The notes under the pieces were generated by a model. The model did no database searches and was not told the DNA's origin. It saw nothing but the letters and a program-made list of their open reading frames with translations. The translations under genes were made by a program, and so were the position numbers. A stretch of 64,000 bases of DNA. Origin: Diplosphaera chodatii. Taxonomy: Eukaryota > Chlorophyta > Trebouxiophyceae > Prasiolales > Stichococcaceae. The stretch is from NCBI GenBank assembly GCA_032358165.1, contig JAALGY010000033.1, positions 992,001 to 1,056,000 on the forward strand, given 5' to 3'. Below, in pieces: positions 1 through 11,668 of this stretch. How positions within the stretch are numbered: position 1 is the first letter of the stretch; each line of letters begins with the position of its first letter.

Positions 1-3000
1 ATGTGGCTGGAACTGCTGCTGGTCAGTGCATTGCAACAGTTGTCATACACCTCACGCCGCAGCTGCAGCATGGCGGCCTGCGCTGACTATTCCTCAACAC
101 ATCGGAGAGCTGAAGGGCAAGGTCCTTTGGCTGGTGTCTGTGCCCTTTTGAAGGAAGAGGCTGCCGAAAATTAAAAACGGGTGTCCTGGATGCAGCGCGG
201 GCTTGACTGCGGAGGTACTCAGCGACCCTTGCACCGACGATCTGCTGGCCTGCCTCAACGCAGCTGATGAGGAGGCTCTACCCCGCACAGCTGCGCACGT
301 TCAGGCTGTCAGCCGGATCCTGGCAGCGGTGAGCAGGCGTCCCTGTCCTGAGCTGCAACAAGTCTTAGTGCTTTACCTATTCCTTCAAGCATGCATGTGT
401 TTTGTCTCCGTGGGTTCCTGGTGGTCCACGTCTACGTACTGCTTGCACCAGGTGGCCGGGGCTACCGATGCAGCAGGCACAGCAGTGCTCCAGCGTGTCA
501 TGCCTGCCGTGCTGGCAGCAGCACAGGAGCAGGATGGCAGAAGCAGGAACGCCGCTCTGCGCATCCTGGCGCTGCGTACTGCGCAGACTATTGTGTCTGC
601 TGTGCTGCGCAGCACAGCGGAGCGTGGCACCTCTGCTGCCAGCCTCCAGGTGTGCGCTTTGCAGCAGACCCACAGTTCGCAGCAAGAGCTCTGCTGTCCT
701 CGTTGCATTGCCGTGGATGCTGCTTGCATCCGGAGGGGCAGGTGTTTCCTCCAGTCTGCGACACACATGTCATATTTGCACAGGCTTACAGCGTAGACTT
801 GCTGCGAGCCACTGCTCCAGTCGCTCAGTCTGCGGACAGCTTGGCCGCCTTCAGTCCTCTTGCGACATCGCTACAGTCGCCATCAGACCTGCTTCAGGTG
901 TGACCACATGCGCAGCCGTCAAGGCACCAGGCAGGCCAGCGTCGGTTGGATAGGCGCGTCATCCCATATGTAAAGTGTGCACGTTCTATTGCTCATCCAT
1001 ATTCCACTGGTAACTACAGGCGCAGGTGCAGCTGCTGGCGTCGCTGGCCGCCTTCCCTGCGGGCTGCATGCCGCTGCCGCCAGCCGGCGTCGCAGAGGCA
1101 GCGCAGCTCCTGCTGCAGCACTTGCTGGCCGACAGCAGCGGCGACCTGCAGCATGCTGCAGCCCCTGGAGATGTCGCCAGTGCTGCGCTAGACGGCCTCA
1201 GCGCCATGGCAGGCATGCGCTGCCCTTTGCAGCTGCCTGAACATGGCGATGCAATCGACTGATTACCTTCAAGGGCACTCTCTGGGTCACAGACAGCATG
1301 TTGCTGAATCACAATTCAAAACCCTGCAGGCGCTGGTCATGCTGCACAGCTGCAGCAAACGGTCCTGCCGACTTTGCTGCAGCACTTAGCACGATCACCG
1401 GCTGCTGTTCAGCAATCCCAAGCAGCTGAGGAGCTCGCAGCCATGTCCTTGTGTGCTCTTCCGGCTCTAGCACGGGCTAGCGCAGAGCTGCGTCCTGCAA
1501 TCCTCTCAGCCTTCAGGTTGGTGGAATTTGAACGGTGCTGCTAGATGACCCTGCAGACTTGCCCAGGTGCATCTTGGAACGTATAATGACCGACGCACGG
1601 CCTCTGAGATGCAGCAACTACGCGTGTGCAGGGAGGCAGCCGCAACCGTGCTGGCACGCCTGAGCAGCAGTGAAGCAGAGTCTGGTGCAGTTGGGCACCT
1701 GCAGTCCCTGCTGCTGGCTGTTCAGGATGGGATCCTGACTCACCTGCCCCTGCCCCTGACGGGTGTGATTTGACTACCAATGCTGCAGTAAATAGTGTGC
1801 TGCGTCAAGTGAGAGCCTGTCATCTGCCGATGCATGACCCCCACAATGTGGGCGAGGTATTGTCAGGTGTCATCAGGCTGACGTTCCGATGTCGATTGTG
1901 CAGATGCCGACCAGACAGCCATTCTGGAATTTGTCAACCTCCTCATCTCCTTCGAGGTGTGTCTACGTTCCAGGCAGTAACTATTGCCAGGCAGTAACTG
2001 TTGCAATGTCGTCATTTGACAATATTGCAGGATACTTCCGTCAAGTCATGCGAACTCAACATGCAGGGGTCAGGCCCAGTGCCAGCGGAGGCGCTTGCCT
2101 CATGCGCCAGCCTCGTGGCATGCGCAGTGCAGCGCAGCTCAGCAGCCGCCAACAAGGTTGCAGCCGCCACTGCCAGCTTGAAGCTCTTGCAGCTGGGCAG
2201 CACAGCAGACGCGGCCGATGCAGCGGCAGTGCAGCTGCAGTGGCGGGCAGCAGTCGCGGCAGCACTGACTGCTTCAGTGCAGGTGCAAGTCTAAACAAGC
2301 CTTGCTGTGATTGCCGTGATGCAGGCTGCCGATGTCCCTCGTACTGTCTCGTCTACGAATACGCAGCAAGCATCTCGACGCCCCATCCATGTGCAGCCTG
2401 CGGTATAGGCGTGCACCGAGGTATGGGGAGGCGGCTCGCCCATCGAGCTCTGCGGTGCGCTGCTGCGGCTGTACGACCTGGGTCACAGCCCTGCCGCACG
2501 GAGCCTGGCGGTCGCCACTGCATCGATCGTCAACAAGCTGCCCGCAGGTAGGCATGGCAATGTACGAGCATCTCAGCGCCTCATGCATGTGCTGGAATGA
2601 CAGTCACTCCAGTCGCAGCAGTAGGCTCCGTGGCGAGAGGCACTGTACGGTGTTGTGTAGGGGCCGACCTGGAGAATGTCGTTTCAGCCATGCTGGAACA
2701 CATCGAACCTGCGCTGGCTTCAGCCCCTACGGCACGCAGGGCAAGCATCCTCTCTTGCTCCCTGATCGGGGACAGCCTGTTACACTAGGGCTCACTGCTC
2801 GCATGGTACCCTGGCCTGTAAATGGTGCGCCAGTCGACCGAAACATGTTCACCGACCCGCAGGCCATGGTGCTGCTGGCCTGGCTGACTCGAGCACTTGC
2901 GATGCGCGGACATGCGCGTGCTGGGGAGTGCCTGCAGCACATCATGGCTACAGCTGGGCGCTCTGATGGTAGGCCGAGGTGGCCAGATTGCACTGTCCAA

Positions 3001-4593
3001 CCGTAGGCATCCAGATGCCTACACACCACCCAGACAAGCTGCCACATCATTCTGTCATCATAGAGTGGGCGTTTGGCTGTAGAAAAACTGCAGAATGAGC
3101 TGCGTTTGCCTGCTGCAGATGGGGCGGACCCTGCCGCAGCGGAGGCGCCTGCAGCTTTGCACACCGTGTTGTCAGATGCGGAGGCCAGCCAGAGCCTCGG
3201 CCTCAGCAAAGCATCACACGCTGTGGCAAAGCCGTTGTGGCAGCAGCGCACGTTCACACAAGCGTCAGGTGCACCAACGCGGTCCATATATGCGCCGGGG
3301 CTGAACTGCAGGCATTGCTAACAAAGAGTCACCAGAATGCAGCACATCTGCCCAAATGCGCCGTTGCAGCATGCAGACAAGCGCACAGCAAGGCAAGGAC
3401 CCGACATGCTCGCATGTGGTGCTCCTGCAGATCAGCTGCTTGCAGCGCTGCACGAGGGCCTGCGCTCTGCAAAGCCTGCGCCACTGGCGCTGCTGGCGGC
3501 GCTCGCTCGCGCAGCAGCGGCCGTGCCGCCACAGCTGCTGCGGCCCGCTGTGCCACGCCTGCTACCCTGGCTGCTGGAGGCGCTGCGGCGCCTGCAGGTC
3601 AGCCTGTGACAAGTGCTGCTGGCTCTGTACATCCATCTGAAGGACCGAGCTGATACAGGGCGTCAGCTAGCAATACCCTTGCCATCTGCTGCTTTGGTTG
3701 CTGCCTCAGGCATGAGGAGCTTGCTGGTACATTGTACTCAAAGCATCGAGATGCTCACATGGGAACCCGAATGCTCATCTATCGCATGGTGTTCGAGCGT
3801 GCAGACCCTGCCTGACAGCCATTGTGGGCCTCGTGCCCATAAGAGCATTGAGCATTGGGTGCAAGCCTGCATCATTGCTCATCAACAAATAATGTCAACA
3901 GCGAAACTTCCTCCAAACTTGCAGGAAGATGCCGGTGCCCCCGCTAATGGCAACGCCTCAGACACAGACAGCCACAGGATCGCGCTGCTGGATGCTGCGA
4001 CCGCCGTGAAGGCTGCCGTCCTGCAGTCAACAGGTGACAACCTCATCAACACTTGAGCATGAGGTGTGACCTGCTCTGCCAGCACATCGCTGTGATGCTT
4101 TCCGTTGCCGGATACTGATTTGAACGGCAGCACGGCACTGTCCTGCAGCGCAAGAGGTGGTGGCAGAGCATGCGGACAGGCTGCTCCCGCTGCTAGCGGC
4201 GTTGACCACGTATCAGGCGTCAGCGGACGCACGTCGGGGCGCCCTGGAGACTCTGACCTCCCTCGCAATGGAGCTGCCCCGACAGTCTAGGTGCTAGTTT
4301 GCTCCTGCTTGATGGCAGCTGTGACCTCCGCTTCTGAGGACAGATGTGTTACAGCATGTTTCGTAGTAGGTGGCTCCGGTGACGAGTGTACGCAGGCCGG
4401 CCAGCGGTGCTGCAGCACCCTGTTTGTGACCAGTGAGCTCGGTGGAAGGGCGTAGCAGTGCACTCTGCTGACGTGCTGCAGGGGCAAGCACAAGGCGGCC
4501 GTGTTGGCAGCGGCTCGGGTGGCGCTGGATGACAGGAAGCGCGCAGTACGGGCGGCGGCTGTACGCTGCCGCACCGCCTGGACGCCAGCCTGA
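1..4593 (+). CDS. MMS19: MMS19 cytosolic iron-sulfur assembly/DNA repair HEAT-repeat protein, 3' part
   Basis: MMS19 is the HEAT-repeat adaptor of the cytosolic Fe-S targeting complex. It loads clusters onto nuclear DNA-repair and replication enzymes. The gene enters from the left edge, so the N-terminus is missing. About a dozen exons can be followed. They encode leucine- and alanine-rich helices, such as LQQTVLPTLLQHLARS near 1345-1390 and LCGALLRLYDLGHSP near 2455-2500. The latter runs into ASIVNKLPAG, like the INK-P-G element of the family. The segment AMVLLAWLTRALAMRGH (2865-2915) matches the characteristic LLLWVTKAL region. LLRPAVPRLLPWLLEAL (3535-3590) matches the next conserved helix pair. 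The final exon ends with VALDDRKRAVRAAAVRCR, like the conserved LDDKKRLVRKEAV tail, and the TGA lies at 4591-4593. I recognise the family from these motifs; exact exon borders were not all resolved. Confidence 0.85.
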
Positions 4594-4896
4594 CATGAGC
4601 ACCTTCTGGGAAGCGGCTGGGAAGTTGGAGGATGGCGTATGTGGGTTTATGAAATGCAGCTACATGACGCCCGTGTGTGCACAGTAGAGAAGGGTGTCCC
4701 ACGTGAAGTAGGCAACGATGGGTTCACTGGCTTGCAGCTGTTTGTATGGTACAAAGTCAGGCTGGAGTGAAGGCAGCGCTGCAACTTCGGGCCGGTTTTC
4801 GGCGCAGGGAAGTCAGGTACATCCCGGCACAGTGTTTGTACAGAGAATACAAATCTTGGTGGCTTGGGCAGCTATCAGCTGGCGGCAAACCCCTAG
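4594..4896. other. Convergent 3' intergenic region
   Basis: About 300 bases between the stop codons of MMS19 (+) and the UBL-SAYSvFN gene (-). I see only short open frames without family resemblance. It should hold the two 3' UTRs. Confidence 0.6.
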
Positions 4897-6109
4897 TCAT
4901 ATGTTGCCAGCTCGTATTTGCTGGTCAATTGCATCTGCATTCAACTGACCTGCAGGGCACAAGGGAAATCACCTCAGCAAACTGACATCTGATGTCTTGC
5001 ACACTTCCTCACGATCGGCCGATGAGCGTTGCCACATGATCGCCCAGCTGCCCGCACCTGGCAGCTGCCTCGCCCCAGGGTTGAAGATGGAGTACGCGCT
5101 GAGCTCTCCTGCTTTGCGGGTACCCAGGTTCGTGAGGATGAGTGCCAGGATGGTGCCCAGCACATACAGCGGCCCCACCGAGAAATACGCTGCAACAGGA
5201 GCCCCCGCAAACCACAGCGCCGTGCTTATCAGCTGCAGGTAACCGTGAAAACACGGGATTTGCCGCTCTCCTGGTTTTTGCACACAAGGCTGCCACAGCT
5301 GTGTAGAAGGCAGCAGTTCACCACACTTCGGCGATCAACTGATACGTGTCGAGACAGCTTACGATGCTGGGTCGCAACAGCCACACAAGGAGCTGTATGA
5401 AGAGATCAGGCACACGACGGTGGCGCAAGGCCTGCGCTGCTGCACGTTCCAACCATGACGCCCCTGGTCTGAGCCTGCAAGTGGTACAGAATGTTTTCAT
5501 TTCACAGCTATACTCATGAGGCCACTGCGCTCTCGCTTACAAAGCATGTCACTGTAGTGCGGCACAGAGTGTGGCAATGCAGCACCTAAAGCGCTCCTCA
5601 AACTCTTCGTCAGCCTCTGCTGGTGCCCCGTGCCCGCTGCTCGGCTTCACTGTCTGGATATTGGGCGATACGAAGGCGAGCACCGTGTCTGCAGCGCATG
5701 ATGTTGCACTGCAGTCCAGAAAGTGGCAAGCCATGCTTCACACTGCTGCCAGGGGCAACCTTGCAATCTTTACAGGGCTCATTGTGATCCATCCATCTGG
5801 CATTCCGCACCTGCATCCGTCAGCGTTGGTGCATCCCGGCCATCCCACAACGTGGAGCCCTTGTGCACCAAGCGCAGCCTGTCTGCCGGCAACTGCAGCT
5901 GCCCAGCGACCAGCTGTCGCAGCTTTGCCACCTGCAGCCCGCCGCAGTGTGCTGATTCTGCTGCATTAATCCGCTGTTGCGCCGCGAGTATACTGTGAGA
6001 CGGGAGATGCTGTGTGCATTGTGCAATTGCAGCGGACCGTGCAGTCGTGCGGCACAAAGACATCATGTTTCGCGCCGGTCGTCACTTCGTGAACAGAAAG
6101 AGTAGTCAT
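4897..6109 (-). CDS. Ubiquitin-like domain plus SAYSvFN domain membrane protein
   Basis: The first exon starts at ATG 6109 (MTTLSVHEVTTGAKHDVF). It splices into VAKLRQLVAGQLQLPADRL, then VHKGSTLWDGRDAPTL, which is a clear ubiquitin-like fold region. A middle exon contains DTVLAFVSPNIQTVKPSS. The C-terminal exon carries a hydrophobic hairpin (PLYVLGTILALILTNLGTR) followed directly by KAGELSAYSIFNPGARQLPG, the SAYSvFN signature. A short last exon (QLNADAIDQQIRAGNI) ends at TGA 4897-4899, as in other members where the motif is followed by a short helix. SAYSvFN proteins such as SAYSD1 are small ER-membrane proteins, and SAYSD1 has been linked to translocon quality control. The N-terminal UBL adds a possible ubiquitin-receptor or proteasome-docking role, which is inference. 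Confidence 0.8.
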
Positions 6110-6556
6110 GCCCTTCCGCTGCCGGCGCGATCACTTTTGCGCAGGACGCAGCATGTGCGCCGCCGTAGTAATCACCCGCTGACAGCAGCTGTGACCTTTG
6201 CAGACTCTTTGGCTGCTTAGAACTTGCTTTCGACAGCGGGTGTGTAAACAACATTCACTGGTGACATGCGTGAAAGCGAACGGGGTGCAACGACTTGCCG
6301 AATTCTTCGATCAATGGTGTATGCGCCACCAGATGGTCGCGGTTCGTGAAGCTCTGATCAGCGTGGGCACTGATATTACTGAGATATCAGTGATGATGAT
6401 ATTACACCTTCCTCTCAAAATTTTACAGGGCACTGCAGCACGCGCACCGGGGCAATATGAATCACATCATGGTGTCGTGGCCTGTGCATGCAGGACACTG
6501 CGCACACTGCATTTGCATGCCCAACACAGGCTGCAGGAAATATGCAGAGCCTCACA
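6110..6556. promoter_or_regulatory. Divergent promoter region
   Basis: Roughly 450 bases between the ATG of the UBL-SAYSvFN gene and the likely start of the plastid membrane protein. No supported gene. It contains a perfect 9-bp inverted repeat at 6368-6392, listed separately. Confidence 0.5.
6368..6392. repeat. Perfect 9-bp inverted repeat with 7-base spacer
   Basis: CACTGATAT, seven bases, then ATATCAGTG. It sits in an AT-rich patch of the divergent promoter between two genes. It could form a hairpin or bind a dimeric factor; its function is unknown. Confidence 0.55.
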
Positions 6557-8232
6557 ATGATGCGACTGCTGCAACGTCCGCTTCCCACCGCCCACATATC
6601 AGCCACGCAGCCAGCATGCTGCTTCAGGACGGGCGTGCCACCGCCGGTACAGCTTTATGCTGGCAAATGTCAGGACTCCCCCGTGGAAGGGCATCCTGTG
6701 TATGAACAACTTGATGGTGATAACTTGTGATGCAGATGATGCACCGGCATAGGCATGGAAGCAGCGGCCTTGGCTGCACTGCGCCGCCACAGTCCAAGGC
6801 AGCATCATCAGCACTCTGCGGAAGGTCTGCTGACCGGTCGACGATACTGCCATTATGTTTCCAGCTGATGCCATGTGCACAGAGAAGCTTGACGTAATGA
6901 CTCGACGCGAGCGCTGCCTTTTCGCACAGGCAGCGGCTTTGCTTGCCAGTTGTGCATGCGGGGGGAAAGGCTGGAGGTGACAGTGCACCTGGAGACCAGG
7001 ACTGGACTCGGACGGCCACCAGCGCGGGGTTACTTGCACTTTGGGCAGCCTTTGTGGGTAAGGGCGTCAGAATAGATGTCTCCAGCGGCCATCCCTGCCC
7101 ACAGTTCGCAGCCTTCTACACTGCATGTACATCAGTGCAACGTGCTGCAAGTCAACCCTCTGCATGCAGGGTATGCTTTCCTATTCGCTCCGAATCAGAC
7201 GCCGTTTCGGGACCAACTCTTCTTGGAGAAGCTGGTTGGAATCAACCCCAGCTCTACTATCAATGTTGGCGTTGTTTTCTTCAACCTCTTCAACATCATG
7301 GGTGAGTACGGTTCAACATCATGTGTGTGTCGCGTGCAGTTTTAGCAATTCTACGTGGGTCCACGCATTTATCTCGCTCTGCAGGGGTGTATCCAGCCTT
7401 GTATGCGGCAATGCTGCTGCCTGCTGCAAAGAGCCGCAACAATGTGAGCACGGCTGCCTTGTCAGCAATGCACTTCGTTAAATCCCTTCGCCAATGCCAC
7501 TGCCTGAGCCCTCAACTTCGAACAAGCTGCGTTACGTCGGTGTTGCAGGTTCCAACGGCACCATTCGTTGTAGCGTCCTTCGCCGTGGGCATGTTTTCCC
7601 TGCTGCCATACTTCGCTCTTTGGTCACCATTGCCACGGGACGAGCAGACACTGCCGCCCAAAAGCGAACTGGTGAGATACTAGTATTTGCAAAATGGTGC
7701 TGCACATCACATTCTCAAGGACCGCCGTCTGGGGTCAGCCCGGGCGCCCACTTGTGAACAACCCTTCAGTAGTGCCACTGACAAAGCGTCGATGCCCGTG
7801 CAGGGGTTCTTCAGAAAGGCCCTGGAGTCTAGGGTGACAGCGGGTGTGTTGCTGGCAGCCGCTGTGTTTCTTATTGGCAGCGCAGCCGTTGCTGGTGAGC
7901 AGGGCCAGATCTGTGAAGCTGTTTGCATTGCACATGCAGCAGCATGACGCAGTGCCTGCTGTTTGCCTGCACCGCAACGTCGCTGTTGCCACTCAAGTTG
8001 GTGGGGTGGTGCAGGGGCAGATGAGTGGTATGGCTACTCCAAGCTCTTCGATGAGAGCAGGTTCGTGCACGTCACGACCATCGACTTCCTACTTCTCACG
8101 ACGTTCATGCCGTTCTGGATCTCGAATGATGCGGAGTTCCGTGGCAAGTTCAAGGACACAGCTTTACTTTTCGGCCTTCTTCCCGTGATTGGCCCAGCGC
8201 TGTACCTGTTTCTGCGGCCACGGTCAGAGTGA
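6557..8232 (+). CDS. Predicted plastid multi-pass membrane protein of cyanobacterial type
   Basis: The 3' exons are secure and the 5' end is not. Exons encode LLALWAAFVGYAFLFAPNQT after splicing, then RDQLFLEKLVGINPSSTINV. Next come GVVFFNLFNIMG, a hydrophobic VYPALYAAMLLPAAKSRNN, then APFVVASFAVGMFSLLPYFA. RVTAGVLLAAAVFLIGSAAV, RFVHVTTIDFLLLTTFMPFW and a last span LLFGLLPVIGPALYLFLRP follow, with TGA at 8230-8232. This order (F-N-MG motif, PF-AASFA-G, SRF-H--T-DF, final GP--YL-LRP) is what I remember of an uncharacterised family shared by cyanobacteria and plastids. I cannot name its Pfam entry. A basic, Ser/Gln-rich leader (MMRLLQRPLPTAHISATQ from 6557) could be a transit peptide, but its junction to the exon at 6930 is unproven. 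Confidence 0.6.
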
Positions 8233-8460
8233 GGACAGGGGCGTTGCAAGGGTTGCAGTAATCGGCTCTGACTATAGCACTGAAAACAATGACGTATTTA
8301 AACCACAAACAATTGGATTGCTGAACAAGAAGAATGAGACGTGGAACCTTTCTCAGGACAGTTGCACTGGGTGCGTGTCATCCTCATGCAGTCTGCTGGT
8401 TGTAATATGCCAGTCTGCCAACTCTGCGCATGTGCTTGGTGCCTGTGCCGCTGCAATAAC

Positions 8461-11305
8461 TCAGCCAAGTGCCTCAGCCACAATCTGCTGTAACGCTGCC
8501 TCGGCCACACGTTCCTTCTTGGCCAGTAGGGCAGCCAGCAGTTGGCCGGTGTCCAGCACCACGCCGTATACCGCTCCATAGAAGGCTGCTCGGTGTGCCC
8601 GCATCTGCGGCAACTCATCAGCTGCAGGAAGGCGGGCCTCATTCTGAGTTGCAGTATGAGAAGTGTGCGAGGTGTTGCTCACGGAGGTCCAGTGGCAGCT
8701 TGCAACAGGGCCTCTTCAGAACCATTATATCCGGCAATGTCACGAGAGCCAAAAGCAATACAGAGTAGATGCAGGCATCACCATGTTCGCCGGCCATACA
8801 TGGCCGTGCCCACCTGATTCAAGCTTTCGCAGCAGCACCTCCGCGGCTGCGGGCGGCAGCGCATACAGCAGCAGGCCCTCCAGCGCGCTGGGGTACTGCG
8901 CCGCCATGATCAGCAGCACACGGCACAGGGCGGCTGCACCCACGCGGTCAACTGTTGTGACGCAAGGCGCTAGTTGCTGCGGATGCTGCGACAACAAGCT
9001 GGCGAGCCTTTGCTCGCACGAACAAGCATTATGCCATTGCTGGCTCGCACCTGGCTTGAGATCTGACAGCAGCCTTGTCAGCGGATGCTGCAGCCCGAGG
9101 TCCTGAGGAGGTGCGCCTGCAGCTGGCAAGCCTGGCGGGCAGCCCTCGGCAGGTGTGCCGAAACGAGATGCGACGTCCTCTGAGCTGTCGCTGTCGTCTG
9201 TCTCGCTGCTGATGCTGGTGTCTGAGGCGGCGCCCATCGCTTCAGCCGTCAGCAGCGCTAGGGTGCTAGCCGCCTGGAGCTCGCAGGCCTGGGGACTGCC
9301 AAAACCAAGAGGCTGCCAACGCCAATCAGCTAAAAGGAAGCCGCAGCTGGCTTGCATCCCTGTCTGTTCGTGTGCTGCGGGGAGCGGCAATGGCGGCACC
9401 ACTGCGCCGAGCCACTGGTCCACCCGCTGGGCCGCCACAGCGCGTGCTGCCTCTCGCAGGTGCACTGGGCTTGCTGCTGCCTGTTTGCCAGGGCACAAAA
9501 TTTTAGATTGGCACGGCACGGCAGGTTGATTATCCAGAGTAACAGTGCAGCAACCTGTGATACAGGTGCAGCTCAGTTGGCCGCTCTGTCGGGCCATGCT
9601 CATGGCGTGAAGTTGGACAATCACAGAGGGTGCCACCTTGGTCCGGCATCTGTGGAATAAGAAGAGCGATACCTGCAGTCCAAGGGCAAAGGGCGACTGC
9701 CACCAGAAATTCACGGCGATGGTGATGTCGGTGCTGTCAATCTGATGCCACCAGCCCTCTGGTATGAACACTGCGTCGCCTGCCTGCACCATAAGCGCAG
9801 TCCCAGTAAGGTTGGTGGCAAAACCAAAAGGCCGGCATCACCTCCAAAACTAGAACGTGGCCCTTTCTTATGCAGAGAACTCTTGTGATATGATGGGGTC
9901 ACTCCAGGCAGCCAAGTTGAATATGGAGAGATGGTTACCTGCAGCTCGGCTGTCAACTGATGTTGCAGTGCCTGTGCATAGGCAGGATGCTGGACAAGAT
10001 CTGGCTCTGCAAAGTCAACGCTGCTATGGTTTGCTGCCTGGAATGCAACACACCAGCACCCTTAGTCATACTGCCGAGACTTTCCACGGTGTTTGCACCT
10101 CGATCAACAATATCCTTGGGCTGCACAGGAGGCCGCTGCAGCATCGCTCTGGCCTGTGCATTCCATGTCGCGTGCTGCTTACCTCGCCGTGCGCTGGCTT
10201 CGGGTACAATGCCGCTGTCTGCTGGGGGCTGTGCAGGCATACCGTCTTGGCGCCCCGTACAACACAAAGCAGGTTCTGGTATGGGTCGTAGTGCAGACTG
10301 GACCGCGAGCCCCTGCTTTCAGCATTTTTGTTGCAGTCATCAGGTGCATATTGAGACGTGCTGGGTAGGGCACGAGCTTGCAAAGGCAACGCAGTGGTCA
10401 GAGCAGTGTGAGGCCAGTGAGGCAGGGCAGCATTGTGACTTGCCTGATGGACATCCACAGATGAGTCTGCAGCTTGTTGGCTATATCCGACAGCAGTGGC
10501 GGTGGCTGAAAATCTACTGCTAGCGCTGAAAGGCTGTCCCGCTGCGCAGGCTGTCCAGCTGCACGATTGCCATGTTCCGGCCCATGCTGTATGTCCTGGC
10601 TGCTGACACGGCAGTCTGTCTTACCGGGACGCTGGGTTTGCTCCAATTTGATGTCGGCCTGAGCCAGGTAGTAATGCGGGGGATGTTGAGCGCTGCTGCC
10701 ATGCAACGCAGTATGTGCAGCCTGTCCTGCGGCTGTGCCTCCCGCTGTGCCCAGGTCAGCGGCTGCAGCTTTGGTGCCGTCGTCCTCAGACGCAAGGCGG
10801 AGGAACTGACCAAATGTCATGCTCTCTGGCTCATGCTGCTCAATGGCGCCAAAGAAAAGCTCTGAAGCTGCACTCATTACCTGCAGTGCAAGGGACATGC
10901 AATTGCACCTTTGCATGTACAAGGTGATCAGCAAGTTGCAAGAGACGTACTCGCAGTCGCAGGGAAACGCCTGCAAGTGCGTCTAATGAAGGCGACCACT
11001 GGACCGTACGTGCAGCAGGTGCACCTGAACAGGCGCATCGCCCGCAAGTTGCGCCATGCGTGCCAGTCCAGTGCAGCCTTGCCAAGCGGAAACGGCAGGC
11101 CAGCCTGAGAGAGACCCTGCGGTCGATGATGCCACTTTTCATTTCTCTTCTCATATCAAGCAAACAACAGTAATTACCCCAATCGCCTTCAACATTGCAT
11201 ACCCCGCAGCACGACCGGCTCGTTGCCACACAGCGATGCTCGCTTGTCTGCATCTGACGCAGTAGAGGGAAGCTCATGCACGATGCTCCTCGCTGCTGTG
11301 CCCAT
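8461..11305 (-). CDS. JmjC/cupin_8 2-oxoglutarate Fe(II) oxygenase with C-terminal extension
   Basis: Start at ATG 11305 (MGTAARSIVHELPSTAS). It leads into NEPVVLRG, spliced to WPAVSAWQGCTGLARMAQLA and then VMSAASELFFGAIEQHEPES and MTFGQFLRLASED. This is the usual PVVLRG-WPA-W beginning of JmjC cupin_8 enzymes. The metal site is visible as H-x-D in SLHYDPYQNLLCVVRGAK and the distal His in VFIPEGWWHQIDSTDITIAV. SPQQTAALYPKPAHGE lies between. Such enzymes hydroxylate proteins or tRNA, or demethylate histones; the substrate here cannot be told. After the core comes a long Ala/Leu-rich region with an acidic Ser/Asp patch (SSETDDSDSSEDVASRFG). The last exon ends in ERVAEAALQQIVAEALG, with the stop at 8461-8463. 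Confidence 0.75.
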
Positions 11306-11668
11306 TCTCCCGATTGTGCATGGCCGTGCAGAGCTAGATGATGCAGCATGTGATAATTACACCGAAAATTTACAACGCTGCGCGCCTGCACTTTCCAAGC
11401 TGTGCGGAGGTGACCTGCAGGGTCGCTTGTGGCTCGTTCACATGCAAGTGTTTGTACATGCGCCGCAAACTTGCCATCACATTTTGTACTGCTAAGCGGT
11501 ACACATGCAAATTATTGATCACAGCTGCAGACAATCAGTCTCGCAGTTGCAAGAATTCCAGTAGATATAGGGCCTGCTTATCCGTGCAGTATCAATAGGC
11601 TGGGGTCGCCCTCGCGCGTGCCACTACGGCTGATTGCGCCACTGGCTGGCAGCATGAGATGGAGCGCA
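11306..11668. promoter_or_regulatory. Divergent promoter region, JmjC gene/MED20
   Basis: About 360 bases between two start codons facing apart. No gene is seen in it. It presumably serves both genes. Confidence 0.5.

Noticed and set aside
1..180. ATG at position 1 as a gene start
   Set aside because: The frame is not compatible with the MMS19 exon that follows, and the encoded helices correspond to the middle of MMS19, so the gene begins outside the window.
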